A DNA stretch of 64,000 bases, taken from Sulfuricurvum sp. PD_MW2. Its GTDB lineage: Bacteria; Campylobacterota; Campylobacteria; Campylobacterales; Sulfurimonadaceae. The number at the start of each line of letters is the position of its first letter. Positions within the stretch are counted from its first letter, which is position 1. Positions 49,245 through 60,312 of the stretch are shown piece by piece. Position numbers and translations under genes: made by a program. The stretch lies in NCBI RefSeq assembly GCF_002633015.1, contig NZ_NSIU01000009.1, positions 1 to 64,000 of the forward strand, given 5' to 3'. Below the pieces are notes generated by a model. The model ran no database searches, was not told the origin of the DNA, and was given only the letters and a program-made list of their open reading frames with translations.

Positions 49245-51374
49245 ATGATAAAAACGCTCCTCTATGTCATCGTCCGTCTTTTATTTCGGGTCAAAGTGGT
49301 AGGCAAATTTCAGCGTCAAGAGAATCATACGGTTATCATTGCCAATCATCAATCATTTTTAGACGGACTGATTTTGGGGTTAATTCTTCCGATTAAACCG
49401 GTGTTTGTCGTTAATACCGAAATCGCAAAACGCCCGTTAGTAAGAGCATTTTTATCGCTAAGCGAATATCTCGCCATCGATCCAGCCAATCCGATGGCGA
49501 TCAAACAGATCATCCGACTCGTTGAGAGCGGTCGCGCTGTTGTTATTTTCCCGGAGGGGCGAATCACAACAACGGGAAGTTTGATGAAAATCTACGAAGG
49601 CTCAGCCTTCGTCACCCTCAAAACAGCTGCGACAATCCATCCGATCATCATCGAGGGAGCAACATTTAGTACCCTTTCACGAATGCATAACGAACATCCA
49701 AAACGGTGGTTCCCCAAAATCACCCTCACTTATTGCACTCCCACTCGTCTAAACATAACGGATGGCGGAAGCACGCATGAGCGACGAACCAAATCGGGTG
49801 AAGCAATGCGAACATTACTACAACAATCTATCTTTGAATCACGTACTCCAAATACCCTCTTTGGGGCTTTTATCGATGCCTCAGAAAGCTACGGATATGC
49901 ACGTCCTATCGCTGAAGATACCAAACAAATCGAATACACCTATCGACAACTCCTCACGATGGCATTGGGTTTGGGAAAACTCCTATCTCATCATACCGCG
50001 ACAGGAGAATCCGTAGGGGTACTCATGCCGACCGCCGTTCCTGCATTAGGGATTATCCTTGGGCTCAATGCATTTGGACGCACCCCTGCAATGCTCAATT
50101 TTACTACCGGAAGTGATGGACTTCAAAGTGCCTGCACTGCCGCACAAATCAAAACGATCATTACCTCAAAAGCATTCGTCACACAAGGAAAACTCGAATC
50201 AAAGCTGGAAGGTTTGGAGGGGATTGGAATCCTCTATCTCGAAGATCTTCGTCCTCAAATGAAACTCATGGATAAACTCTGGCTGATGGGATGGGGACGA
50301 TGGTTTCCGCGAACCGTGATGCACAAATCCGTACCCAAAGATCCGGCAGTGATCCTTTTCACATCAGGCTCAGAGGGAAAACCCAAAGGGGTCGTACTCT
50401 CGCATGATGCTATTTTGGCAAACATCGCTCAATTACGTTCCATCGTCGATTTCTCGACTGAGGATAAGATGCTTAATGCCCTGCCGATTTTTCACTCTTT
50501 TGGACTGACTGCGGGGACACTGTTGCCGATTTTGGGTGGAATTCCGCTATTTTTATACCCCTCACCCCTACACTATCGAGTCATTCCTGAAATTGCATAT
50601 GATAGATCATGCACCATACTTTTTGGAACCAATACCTTTTTAAACCACTATGGAGCACATGCCCATCCATACGATTTTTACCGCCTCCGTTACGTTGTCG
50701 CAGGGGCTGAAAAACTCTCGGAAAGTGTGAAAGAGCTGTGGTTTGAAAAATTCGGTCTTCGAATTTTCGAAGGGTATGGAGCAACGGAAACGGCTCCCGT
50801 CATCGCCGTCAATACTCCGATGGCATACCGAAGCGGTACCGTTGGACAAATTTTACCAGGGATTGAGTCCAAACTCATTCGTGTACCGGGAATTGAAGAG
50901 GGAGGCATCTTGCACGTCAAGGGACCAAATGTCATGAGCGGCTATCTACGCGCTGAACGTCCCGGTTTTCTTGAAAAGCCAACCTCGGAGGCAGGCGATG
51001 GGTGGTATGATACGGGTGATGTCGTCACCATTGATGAAGAGGGATTTGTCCGAATACTCGGTCGAGTCAAACGATTTGCCAAAATCGCGGGGGAGATGAT
51101 CTCGCTCGAATCCGTTGAAAAGCTTGCGATCTGTGCATCGCCCTCACATTTTCATGCGATCACATCCATAAGTGATGAAAAACGGGGAGAAGCCCTTGTT
51201 TTATTTACAACCGATCAAGAGCTGGAACGTGAGCTCCTGCAACAAGCTGCTCGTGTAGGCGGGTATCCCGAAATCGCTGTACCACGTAAAATCGTCTTTC
51301 TCGATGCTATTCCTGTATTAGGAACAGGCAAAACCGATTATGTCACCTTAAAATCAATGGCACAAAACATATGA
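49245..51374 (+). CDS. aas: acyltransferase / acyl-ACP synthetase fusion (Aas-like)
   Basis: ANHQSFLDGL, FPEGRIT acyltransferase plus LFTSGSEGKPKGVVLSH, YGATETAPVI, YDTGDVV AMP-binding. Confidence 0.88.
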   Translation: MIKTLLYVIVRLLFRVKVVGKFQRQENHTVIIANHQSFLDGLILGLILPIKPVFVVNTEIAKRPLVRAFLSLSEYLAIDPANPMAIKQIIRLVESGRAVVIFPEGRITTTGSLMKIYEGSAFVTLKTAATIHPIIIEGATFSTLSRMHNEHPKRWFPKITLTYCTPTRLNITDGGSTHERRTKSGEAMRTLLQQSIFESRTPNTLFGAFIDASESYGYARPIAEDTKQIEYTYRQLLTMALGLGKLLSHHTATGESVGVLMPTAVPALGIILGLNAFGRTPAMLNFTTGSDGLQSACTAAQIKTIITSKAFVTQGKLESKLEGLEGIGILYLEDLRPQMKLMDKLWLMGWGRWFPRTVMHKSVPKDPAVILFTSGSEGKPKGVVLSHDAILANIAQLRSIVDFSTEDKMLNALPIFHSFGLTAGTLLPILGGIPLFLYPSPLHYRVIPEIAYDRSCTILFGTNTFLNHYGAHAHPYDFYRLRYVVAGAEKLSESVKELWFEKFGLRIFEGYGATETAPVIAVNTPMAYRSGTVGQILPGIESKLIRVPGIEEGGILHVKGPNVMSGYLRAERPGFLEKPTSEAGDGWYDTGDVVTIDEEGFVRILGRVKRFAKIAGEMISLESVEKLAICASPSHFHAITSISDEKRGEALVLFTTDQELERELLQQAARVGGYPEIAVPRKIVFLDAIPVLGTGKTDYVTLKSMAQNI

Positions 51375-52633
51375 GCAGCCCGTTTTATCTTCTCAGAACC
51401 CGCCGTTTCGCTCCGCTTTTCGGAACCCAATTTTTGGGAGCTTTTAACGATAATCTCTTTAAAAATACCCTTGCGGTTCTCCTGACATTTCAAGCTTCAA
51501 CGTGGACATCTCTCTCCCCTGCACTGCTTGCTCCGCTCATCGGAGCCGTTTTTATCCTCCCGTTTTTTTTATTTTCGGGTGTTGCAGGGGAAATAGCTGA
51601 TGCATATGACAAAGCGCGCCTTGCACGTATTGTCAAGGTATGGGAAATCTTTTTGATGGTGATTGCTCTCATCGGGTTTGCTGCGCACTCTTTTGTCACC
51701 CTGATGATCGTAGTATTTGGAATGGGAATGCACTCTACCCTCTTTGGTCCGATCAAATACTCGATCATCCCTCAGCACATGGAAGAAAATGAATTGGTCA
51801 CGGCCAATGCCCTCGTCGAGTCAGGAACTTTTGCCGCTATTTTACTGGGTACCATCCTTGGCGGAGCCCTCTCAGCCATAGAAAACGGAGGGGTTATTGC
51901 AGCGAGTGCGGCTATCGCTATCGCCCTCATCGGTTATGGGTTTAGCCGCTATATCCCTTCAACACCTGCACTTGCTTCTAGCAATAGATTTTCAATCAAT
52001 ATTTTTACCCAGACACTCCATGCTATCCGTCTCTCCTATCACAACAAAATGGTTTTTTTCTCAATCCTTGCCATATCGTGGTTTTGGTTGTACGGAGCGC
52101 TTCTTCTTTCACAATTTCCTGCTTTTGTCAAATCGGTTCTTATGGGAGATGAAAAGACCGTCACCGTTTTATTGAGTCTTTTTACCCTCGGTATCGGAAT
52201 AGGATCACTTCTTTGTGAACGGCTCAGCAACCATGAACTCAAACCATCACTCATTATTGTCGGAGCTATCGGCATGGGACTATCGGGGATTGATTTTGCC
52301 CTTAGTGCTCAACACTTCAGCGCATTGGGGAACCTCTATGCTAACCCCGAATTTTTTCACATCCTCTTGGATCTGACTCTTATCGGAGTATTCGGAGGGT
52401 TATACAGTGTTCCTCTCTATGCCTTGATCCAAGCCAAAAGTGAAATGCAATCGCGTTCCCGTATCATCGCCGCAAATAATATCCTCAATGCTCTCTTTAT
52501 GGTAGCCGGTGCGATAGTGACAATGATTTTATTGGGAAATGGATTTCATATCTCGACGATATTCTTAATGATTGCGATGGGAACATTGTTAGTGGCAGGA
52601 GCTATTACAATGTTTTTTAAAAAGAGCAATTAG
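51371..52633 (+). CDS. MFS transporter, LplT-like
   Basis: FLGAFNDNLFKNTLAVLLTF; 12-TM pattern; overlaps aas stop. Confidence 0.85.
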   Translation: MSSPFYLLRTRRFAPLFGTQFLGAFNDNLFKNTLAVLLTFQASTWTSLSPALLAPLIGAVFILPFFLFSGVAGEIADAYDKARLARIVKVWEIFLMVIALIGFAAHSFVTLMIVVFGMGMHSTLFGPIKYSIIPQHMEENELVTANALVESGTFAAILLGTILGGALSAIENGGVIAASAAIAIALIGYGFSRYIPSTPALASSNRFSINIFTQTLHAIRLSYHNKMVFFSILAISWFWLYGALLLSQFPAFVKSVLMGDEKTVTVLLSLFTLGIGIGSLLCERLSNHELKPSLIIVGAIGMGLSGIDFALSAQHFSALGNLYANPEFFHILLDLTLIGVFGGLYSVPLYALIQAKSEMQSRSRIIAANNILNALFMVAGAIVTMILLGNGFHISTIFLMIAMGTLLVAGAITMFFKKSN

Positions 52634-52640
52634 GTGAGGG

Positions 52641-53498
52641 TTACAGAGTAATCTGTGTCCCTACACCCTCAGAAGTAAAGAGTTCAAGCAAGATCGCATG
52701 CTCAATCCGTCCGTCAATAATATGGGCTTTTTTGACTCCCATATCAACCGCTTCAAGACACGAATCCACTTTCGGCACCATTCCGCCGCTAATCGTACCA
52801 TCCGCTTTTAGTGCTTCTACTTCGGCTTCGCTCAACGTCGAGAAAAGCTCTTTATCTTTGTTGAGTACCCCCGGAGTGTCCGTCATAAAAATCACCTTAC
52901 ACGCCCCAATCGCTGCCGCAACCGCTGACGCGGCCAAGTCGGCATTTATATTGTACCCCGGATGTCCTACGATCGGATCAGAACCGATCGGAGCGATAAC
53001 AGGTATAAATCCCTCTCGTAAAAGGTTGTGAATCACATCCGCATTGACACTCTCAACCCGTCCTGTAAGTCCGAATTTTGCTTCATCTTTCGGTTTGGCG
53101 CGCAAGAAATGGGCATCTTTTCCGCTGATACCGATCGCTTTTGCACCATAAGAATTGAGTAATGAAGTGATCTCTTTGTTGATCTCTCCACTGAGTACCA
53201 TCTCCACGATCCGCATCACTTCAGGTGTACTCACACGTTCACCGTCGATAAATTCGGTCGGGATTTTCAAATCGTTCAGGAGTTGAGAAATACGGCTTCC
53301 ACCGCCGTGAACGATTACGACTTTTACCCCGACCAGATGAAGCAATACGATGTCCTGAGCAAATTTAGCTTTGAGTTCATCGGAGGTTTGTGCCGATCCG
53401 CCGTATTTAATGACAACGATTTCATCGCGAAACTCTTTGATGAAGGGCATCGCATCCATCAGCGTTTTGACAGTATCAATCTTTTTTTGCATGAACAT
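52641..53498 (-). CDS. argB: acetylglutamate kinase
   Basis: VVIKYGGSAQ, VIVHGGGSRIS, INADLAASAVAAAIGACKVIFMTDTPGV. Confidence 0.96.
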   Translation of the reverse strand: MFMQKKIDTVKTLMDAMPFIKEFRDEIVVIKYGGSAQTSDELKAKFAQDIVLLHLVGVKVVIVHGGGSRISQLLNDLKIPTEFIDGERVSTPEVMRIVEMVLSGEINKEITSLLNSYGAKAIGISGKDAHFLRAKPKDEAKFGLTGRVESVNADVIHNLLREGFIPVIAPIGSDPIVGHPGYNINADLAASAVAAAIGACKVIFMTDTPGVLNKDKELFSTLSEAEVEALKADGTISGGMVPKVDSCLEAVDMGVKKAHIIDGRIEHAILLELFTSEGVGTQITL

Positions 53499-54390
53499 AT
53501 TCCTTTACTGTACTAATCAACGTTTCATCTAACACTACGGAAAGGTCCAGAAGAGAGAGGTTGAGTTTAAACATTGACATTTTAACGAAGTCTTTTGAAG
53601 TTACCAAGAGGCTGGTCGCATCATATTGCTTGATAATGCTTTCAAGCTCGCCTTGAGTGAAAAAATGATGATCTTCAAAGTAGATTTTTTCTATCCCTTC
53701 TGGCAAATAGGGATCGAGCCGTTCAGGACGGGCAATCGCGGTAACCAGTACCATCTTTTCAGTCGGGTTTTTGATACTAACCGAACGCTGAAATGCAACT
53801 CTCTCCATCAAAATAGTCGCTTTTTTCCCAAACCACAGCCGCTCACGATAAGCACCCGAGGGGAGACAAAATGGATTTGGCGTCGGAACGGCAATCACAA
53901 GATCGAGTTTTTCGATCGAATGTTTTCCATATCCATCATCAAGCAATATGACATCACATCCCATCGCTTTGGCCTCTGCAATCCCGCGCTCTCGGATTTC
54001 ACTCACAATAACCGTCGCTGAGGGGAGAGACTCGGCATAGAGCATCGCTTCATCACCGCTTCGTATGACATCGCACAGTATGGTGGTTTTATCTTTGACG
54101 ACAACCATCCCTTTGCTTTTACGTCCATATCCGCGCAGTACAATTGCCGGTTTGTCAAAATGGCGTGCCAATTCGATAACAACAGGAGTTTTACCTGTTC
54201 CCCCTACGGTGAGGTTCCCTACACTGACAACCGGTATACCTTGTGATTTTGGAGAACTGCGAAGATAGCGGATGTATGCCAAAAGGCAGTACAGCCAACT
54301 AATCGGCAAAAGCAAGATAGAGAGGATTTTTTGAATCAGCGAGGGGTTATACAGATACCTCTCGCCCCATTGAACAAAATAACGCTTCAA
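53476..54390 (-). CDS. lpxK: tetraacyldisaccharide 4'-kinase
   Basis: [40 protein letters not shown]. Confidence 0.94.
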   Translation of the reverse strand: MKRYFVQWGERYLYNPSLIQKILSILLLPISWLYCLLAYIRYLRSSPKSQGIPVVSVGNLTVGGTGKTPVVIELARHFDKPAIVLRGYGRKSKGMVVVKDKTTILCDVIRSGDEAMLYAESLPSATVIVSEIRERGIAEAKAMGCDVILLDDGYGKHSIEKLDLVIAVPTPNPFCLPSGAYRERLWFGKKATILMERVAFQRSVSIKNPTEKMVLVTAIARPERLDPYLPEGIEKIYFEDHHFFTQGELESIIKQYDATSLLVTSKDFVKMSMFKLNLSLLDLSVVLDETLISTVKEYVHAKKD

Positions 54391-55523
54391 ACGCGTGTGG
54401 AAGCAACATCCAAAATTGCGTCACAGATCTCTTCGACCTGAGCATCGCTGAGAGCAGCATAATTAGGAATGGAGAGAACCTGCTGATAGTTTCGAAGTGC
54501 AACCGGAAAATCATTGACCCGCAACGAATATTTCGCTTTGTAATAACTAAGCAAATGAAGCGGTATATAGTGCAATCCGCACTCAATTCCCCGTGCGGAG
54601 AGCTCACGCGCAAATGAATCTCGGTTTTTATCGATTTTGATAATGTAGAGTGAAAACGGATGTTCATCATTCGCAACCGGCGTTTGGATATGAGGAGCAT
54701 CGGCTAAACGCTCGTTATATATCTCCGCAATCTCTCGTTGGCGCTCAATAATATCATCTTGTTTCTCTAGCTGTACCAAAATCGTTGCTGCATCGAGCGG
54801 ACTCATCATATACTGGCTTCCGATGTCCGTTACGTCGTAGATATATCCCAATCCCTCATCTTCGATCACCATCGCGTGGTTACGAAGCGACCTAGCCCGC
54901 TCCATAATGTCTTCATCATCACACACGAGCATACCGCCGTTGCAGACATTGCGACGCAAATGGGGACTAAAATCAAAACAAGTGATATCAGCACCCGTTG
55001 AGCCGATTTTTTGACCGTTGTAGGTAGCTCCCAACGCATCCGAAGCATCTTCGATAATTCTGACCTCATGCTCTTTTGCCATCGCATACAAACGATCCAA
55101 ATCAACACACTGCCCTGCAACATGAGAGACAATCACTGCTTTGAGTTTTTTGGATTTATTTTCTGCCAAATAGGCTTCGAGCTTGTCCAAATCGATCGTA
55201 AAAGTATCGGGATTGATATCGATAAAAATCGGTTCAGCATCAAAGTGACGAACCACTTCAGGAACGGAAGGATACGCATTGATCGAACAAAGCACTTTAT
55301 CGCCCCGTTTTAGATCGATAGCGAGCATCGCCAAATGGAGCGCCGCCGTTCCGTGTGATGTTGCAAGAGCGTATCCGGCTCCTGTATACGATTCAAACGC
55401 CGCTTCCAGATCTTCGATGATCGTAGGGGCTTCACCGTCAAATACTTCGTCAATTTTTTCACGTTCATCACCGCCGACTTCTACGCGGTAAAATGGGATA
55501 TTCATATCTGCTTCCTTTTTCAT
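54387..55523 (-). CDS. DegT/DnrJ/EryC1/StrS aminotransferase
   Basis: ALATSHGTAALHLAM, IEDASDALGATYNGQKIGS, FDFSPHLRRNVCNGGMLV. Confidence 0.9.
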   Translation of the reverse strand: MKKEADMNIPFYRVEVGGDEREKIDEVFDGEAPTIIEDLEAAFESYTGAGYALATSHGTAALHLAMLAIDLKRGDKVLCSINAYPSVPEVVRHFDAEPIFIDINPDTFTIDLDKLEAYLAENKSKKLKAVIVSHVAGQCVDLDRLYAMAKEHEVRIIEDASDALGATYNGQKIGSTGADITCFDFSPHLRRNVCNGGMLVCDDEDIMERARSLRNHAMVIEDEGLGYIYDVTDIGSQYMMSPLDAATILVQLEKQDDIIERQREIAEIYNERLADAPHIQTPVANDEHPFSLYIIKIDKNRDSFARELSARGIECGLHYIPLHLLSYYKAKYSLRVNDFPVALRNYQQVLSIPNYAALSDAQVEEICDAILDVASTRV

Positions 55524-56326
55524 AGGGTAATATCTCTCGGATAATTGAAATCATGATTAAGCGTTCGCGAGGTCAATTTCGCGATAATCGGCATACGCCG
55601 TTTAAATTGATTCTGATAAATTCTCTTTATTATCATACCGACTAATTCAGGATTTTCACCACTCTCTATCATCTCTTCGGATGTATGTCTCTCTTCAACA
55701 TAGCGTTTTAAGACACGATCAAGATCGCTGTAAGGATAGCCTATCTCATTCTCATCGCTCTGTCCTTCCCACAAATCTGCTGAAGGAGGTTTTGAAATAA
55801 TTGACTCCGGAACTCCCAAATAACGGGCTAAATCAAATACTTCCGTTTTGTACAGATCACCGATCGGATTGAGCGCACTTGCCAAATCACCATAAAGTGT
55901 TCCGTATCCAAGCATCAATTCACTCTTATTGCTCGTCCCCAAAACCAAAGCACCTTCGCGTGCTGAAATATCAAACAATGTTACCATCCGTAACCGTGCT
56001 GAGAGATTTCCTATCCGTAACGGTGACATATCAGATGTTTCATATGCACGAAGCATCGGTTCAATACTCTTGATCTCTGAACGAAGGGAAAAAGCGTTAC
56101 ATAATTCATCCGCATCGTTCAACGAACTCGCAGAGGAGTAGTGAGAGGGCATTTTTACACATAACAGATCATCGCCGAATGCACGGTGTGCCAGAACCGC
56201 AACAACGGCTGAATCTATCCCCCCGCTTAATCCGACCACTACTTTTTTCAGTCCTGTTTTACGAACTTCCTGACTTAGAAATTCAACTAAATAGCGACTG
56301 ATGAGTTCGTATTTACTCACTGTCAA
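55520..56326 (-). CDS. nadE: NAD+ synthase
   Basis: VVGLSGGIDSAVVAVLA, GTSNKSELMLGYGTLYGD, KPPSADLWEGQSDE. Confidence 0.95.
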   Translation of the reverse strand: MTVSKYELISRYLVEFLSQEVRKTGLKKVVVGLSGGIDSAVVAVLAHRAFGDDLLCVKMPSHYSSASSLNDADELCNAFSLRSEIKSIEPMLRAYETSDMSPLRIGNLSARLRMVTLFDISAREGALVLGTSNKSELMLGYGTLYGDLASALNPIGDLYKTEVFDLARYLGVPESIISKPPSADLWEGQSDENEIGYPYSDLDRVLKRYVEERHTSEEMIESGENPELVGMIIKRIYQNQFKRRMPIIAKLTSRTLNHDFNYPRDITL

Positions 56327-56381
56327 ACCTTATCTTCGCATTAATTTTTTGTATTATAACTCATTTTGGTTACCGAATATG

Positions 56382-57203
56382 TCAACACTGATTTAACGAT
56401 ATTTTAGCGAGCTCATCCTTATCAAATCCGGCACGTTGACGGGCATCGCAGTTGACATTCACTTTGCGGGGGAAACTATTGGGATAATGTTTATCGATGA
56501 TGTCGAAATAGCTAGAGAGTTCTTGATGTTCTTGTTTGCAAGCGTATTCAAACCACACGTCCCCTTTGCGGACATGATCAACCTCTTCTTCCAAAATCAC
56601 ATGAAGCGCGGCAACGATCTTTTGTATCATCGCATCACCCATATGCGGCTCTAATTTACGCAAGATCAACGGAGTGGCATCCAAACCGTTTGCTTCAAGA
56701 TAACGGGGGACAACCGCCATTCTTTCATGAAGACTCAATGTTCGCATAGAGGCTTCAAACAGTGCATCATGTACAGGGAACTCTCCATACGAACTTCCCA
56801 ACTCTTCTAGCAACGAAACGATCATCTCAAAATGACGTACCTCATCATCCGCAACGACAAGCCAATCTTCATCAAACGCTTCACCTAATCCGCGAAAACG
56901 ATATACAGCATCCAAAGCCAAATCAATAGCGCTGTATTCGATGTGGGCAATCGCATGAAGGAGTAAAATCTGTCCGTGAGGCGTATTGAGCTTGGTTCGT
57001 CTCGGAACATCCTGAGGATCAATAACCTTACAATGCTCGTGATATGAGGGATGGGTAAAAACGATCGGTTCTGTTGTGCATTCGCGTGTGATTTCACCGC
57101 GACGATATGCGGCATAAAATGTTCTAAAAAGAGATATCTTCTCACTGGGATCAGAAGTGGTTAAAAGAGTTTCTAAAGTGCTGTAAAGTTCCATAAACGC
57201 CAT
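56382..57203 (-). CDS. DUF455 ferritin-like protein
   Basis: LLHAIAHIEYSAIDLALDAVYRF, ADDEVRHFEM, LEEEVDHVRKGD metal-ligand motifs. Confidence 0.9.
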   Translation of the reverse strand: MAFMELYSTLETLLTTSDPSEKISLFRTFYAAYRRGEITRECTTEPIVFTHPSYHEHCKVIDPQDVPRRTKLNTPHGQILLLHAIAHIEYSAIDLALDAVYRFRGLGEAFDEDWLVVADDEVRHFEMIVSLLEELGSSYGEFPVHDALFEASMRTLSLHERMAVVPRYLEANGLDATPLILRKLEPHMGDAMIQKIVAALHVILEEEVDHVRKGDVWFEYACKQEHQELSSYFDIIDKHYPNSFPRKVNVNCDARQRAGFDKDELAKISLNQC

Positions 57204-57244
57204 TATATCGTGTCCAAAGCGTTATCTTTGCTATACTCTTATTT

Positions 57245-57508
57245 ATGAAACCATCCGAAAAAAGCTATACCCTCTATATTCTCAAATGCAGTGACAATAC
57301 CTACTATACTGGAATCGCACTCGATGTGGAAAAACGGCTAAATGAACACAATTCCTCAGACAAGGGAGCCAAATACACCCGCCATCGCCGTCCGGTCACA
57401 CTTATGTACAGTGAACTATGCGATAATAAAAGCAGCGCCCTCAAACGAGAACGTGCCATCAAAACAATGAAACGATCCGCGAAGGAGGCTCTATGGAATT
57501 GTGGGTAA
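57245..57508 (+). CDS. GIY-YIG nuclease-domain protein
   Basis: YTLYILKCSDNTYYTGIALDVEKRLNEHN. Confidence 0.93.
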   Translation: MKPSEKSYTLYILKCSDNTYYTGIALDVEKRLNEHNSSDKGAKYTRHRRPVTLMYSELCDNKSSALKRERAIKTMKRSAKEALWNCG

Positions 57509-58254
57509 AAATCGCCGTCGTTTTGCTGATCGCGTTCTTCGTTTATCGAGAGATTATCAAGTCGGCACAAAAACCTTCAATCCAAACCTCCAAAGCAGGT
57601 TTTATGAGTCTCATGAGCATCGGTGGAGTTGTAGGAGCATTCACCTATATCGGAATGTCGATAACATGGGTAGAGACACGCGATCTTCGCCCCTATTCTA
57701 ATCCCTCAGTATCCTCTGCTCAATTTGTCAGCGTGTATGATCGCGGAATCATTGAACTCAACGGTATGGTAATCAAAACCAATTTGGCAAAAAAGGGAGA
57801 ACTCGCTTCTCTAGCCGAAAAACTTGTTCAAGAGTGTAATGGTGATGATGGATGTGAGGCGCAAAAACTTTTTGATTATGTTAGCGAGATTCCTTATCGC
57901 ACCGATTATACAAGCCGAAACGCCATCACGGTTGTAAAAAGCCATTGGGGAGACTGCGATGATAAATCAAATCTATTTGCTTCATTACTCAATGAAAGAG
58001 GTATTGACTATCGTTTTGTCTATGTCCCTCATCATGTCTTCGTTGCTGTCCATCTCAAAGATACCGCTCACGTACCGTTTCTAAGTGCCAAACTCACAAT
58101 AGAGGGAAAAGATTTTTATTACGCCGAAACAACGGCGGGCGGAGCAAAAATCGGAGAGTTCAACGGGCAGTTTCCCTACAGTTTTGAAGGGGTTTACGAT
58201 ATGAATAGAGATCAACCAGAAGAGCTATCCAACGTCAAATTTTCAATCGGATGA
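57493..58254 (+). CDS. membrane-anchored transglutaminase-like protein
   Basis: VVKSHWGDCDDKSNLFASLLNERGIDYRFVYVPHHVFVAVH; N-terminal TM. Confidence 0.82.
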   Translation: MELWVKIAVVLLIAFFVYREIIKSAQKPSIQTSKAGFMSLMSIGGVVGAFTYIGMSITWVETRDLRPYSNPSVSSAQFVSVYDRGIIELNGMVIKTNLAKKGELASLAEKLVQECNGDDGCEAQKLFDYVSEIPYRTDYTSRNAITVVKSHWGDCDDKSNLFASLLNERGIDYRFVYVPHHVFVAVHLKDTAHVPFLSAKLTIEGKDFYYAETTAGGAKIGEFNGQFPYSFEGVYDMNRDQPEELSNVKFSIG

Positions 58255-58300
58255 ACGCTCTGATTTTATGCTACAATCCGAGCTAAAAAAGAGACACTTT

Positions 58301-58894
58301 ATGGAAATTCTCAAACGTCCCATGGGCGATTATCAAACCAACTGTTATATTGTAAAAATCGATGATAAAGAGATCATCATCGATCCGGGGATGGGAGCAA
58401 CTGAGTGGGTCATGGCGAACGTCAAAAATCCGATCGCCATCCTCAATACCCACGGACACTTCGACCACGTCTGGAGCAACAGTGAATTGCAATCCCAATT
58501 AAACATCCCTCTGTACTCTCCAAAAGGAGATATTGTGCTCATGCAAAGCAGTACATGGATGCCGGAACTCCCCCCTTCAACGCCGGATATCGCTGTCGAT
58601 GGTGACAAAACGCTTGATATTAGCGGTATTGAGGTGAAATTTCACCATTTTCCCGGGCATTGTCCAGGATGTTCAATGATCGAGATCGGTGATGCTATTT
58701 TTAGCGGAGATTTTTTGTTTGAAGGCTCCATCGGACGATGGGATTTTCCCTACTCAAATGCGGAGTCTATGCGAGAGAGTTTACAAAAGTTCGCAAAATG
58801 GACTATAGATAAACCCCTCTATCCGGGGCACGGGAACCCGACCTCCGTTCGAGCGGAACAACGCAACGTCGATTACTGGCTTAGAATCGTTTAA
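58301..58894 (+). CDS. MBL-fold metallohydrolase
   Basis: THGHFDHVW, HHFPGHCPGCSMIEIGDAIFSGD, YPGHGNPT. Confidence 0.93.
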   Translation: MEILKRPMGDYQTNCYIVKIDDKEIIIDPGMGATEWVMANVKNPIAILNTHGHFDHVWSNSELQSQLNIPLYSPKGDIVLMQSSTWMPELPPSTPDIAVDGDKTLDISGIEVKFHHFPGHCPGCSMIEIGDAIFSGDFLFEGSIGRWDFPYSNAESMRESLQKFAKWTIDKPLYPGHGNPTSVRAEQRNVDYWLRIV

Positions 58895-59361
58895 TCTTCA
58901 ATGTTTTTCAAAAGATCCAAACGGAGAACATGCCGTTCTGTAATGACGGTTTTGAATTCTCCTTCGAAGACTTTAATCTCATGGACGTAGCCGCGAACGG
59001 TAACATTGCGTTTACGCCCCTCTTTTTGGTGCTCCGTCGCTTCAAATTCAACCATGTCTCCAACTCTCACAGGAGCTAAAAACAGACAATTGCACGACGC
59101 CAAAACAACATTAGGTTCATTAACCGCAACCATCGCGGCAAAATCGGCTGCACTGAAAATAAACCCGCCATGTACGAGTCCTACTTCATCTGCGCGCATT
59201 ACTTCTGTCGTCTCCAGAACGACTTTAGCATATCCCGGTTCAATTTTAACGACTTCACCGCTGTATACTGTATTGATTCTCTCATGCGTATTCAATGCCG
59301 TCTGGGGATTGATGGCTACTTGAATCTCTTCATTCATTAAATCCAATTGATCTTTTTCCAA
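58891..59361 (-). CDS. hotdog-fold thioesterase-like protein
   Basis: VGLVHGGFIFSAADFAAMVAVN. Confidence 0.85.
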   Translation of the reverse strand: MEKDQLDLMNEEIQVAINPQTALNTHERINTVYSGEVVKIEPGYAKVVLETTEVMRADEVGLVHGGFIFSAADFAAMVAVNEPNVVLASCNCLFLAPVRVGDMVEFEATEHQKEGRKRNVTVRGYVHEIKVFEGEFKTVITERHVLRLDLLKNIED

Positions 59362-59363
59362 AA

Positions 59364-60263
59364 TTACCCTCTTTTAATCCGGACATATCCCCGTTTCGGT
59401 GCGGGATATCCTTCTACTGTTTTGCTACTATCGGCAGGATCGAGAAAATCTTCAAGACTTTGTGATTCTATCCAAGCCGTTTTACGTTGTTCATCTGATG
59501 TTGTTACTACCGTACCCAATACCTCAAACGACGTAAATCCGGCACGCAAGCACCAGTTTTCCAATGCTTTGAGCGTCGGAACAAAATAGACATTGGTAAT
59601 CTTCGAATAGCTTCCGCTCGGGCACAGAGCAACCGGTTCTTCGCCATCAATGATAAAAGTATCCAGATAGATTTCACCCCCCTCAGCCAACCCCTGGGCA
59701 AGAGCTTTGATCATTGCGACCGGATCACTGCGGTGATAAAGGACGCCTAGACAAAAGATCGTATCGAATTTCTCTTCATAAAATGGAAGATGTTCGACAC
59801 CGAGCAGTTCATACACGATATCACTTTTGACATAATGGTTGATGAGATCGAATTGACATTTGAAGAGTGCAGAAGGATCAAATCCAACCACTTTTGCCGG
59901 CGCGTCTTCGAGAAAACGGAACATATAATAACCGTTGTTACATCCGATATCAGCTACTTTTTTACCGTGTAAATTGAAATGGGGACGGAGAAAGTTGTAT
60001 TTGAGATCACTGCACCATTCAGTATCGATAAACAAACCAAATAGATCAAAAGGACCTTTACGCCATGGCATCATCAGTCGGGCAATCCGCTCCAGCTCAA
60101 TCAGATCGATGGTCTCATTGGATAAGAGTGCAACAGTATTTCCAAGTTTAACCTCTGATTGGATCTGTGGAAGCAGACTAAGCGCTTCACGCAAGGGAGC
60201 AATATTTTTCCATGTCATCCATTTTTGGCGCTCTTGCCGAACGGCAGTTAAATCCATACTCAC
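59364..60263 (-). CDS. cmoB: tRNA 5-carboxymethoxyuridine-forming carboxymethyltransferase
   Basis: [51 protein letters not shown]. Confidence 0.93.
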   Translation of the reverse strand: MSMDLTAVRQERQKWMTWKNIAPLREALSLLPQIQSEVKLGNTVALLSNETIDLIELERIARLMMPWRKGPFDLFGLFIDTEWCSDLKYNFLRPHFNLHGKKVADIGCNNGYYMFRFLEDAPAKVVGFDPSALFKCQFDLINHYVKSDIVYELLGVEHLPFYEEKFDTIFCLGVLYHRSDPVAMIKALAQGLAEGGEIYLDTFIIDGEEPVALCPSGSYSKITNVYFVPTLKALENWCLRAGFTSFEVLGTVVTTSDEQRKTAWIESQSLEDFLDPADSSKTVEGYPAPKRGYVRIKRG

Positions 60264-60312
60264 TCCTTACAATAATCTAAAAATTTTAGCCATATTAGGC
60301 TAAAATGCCCCC

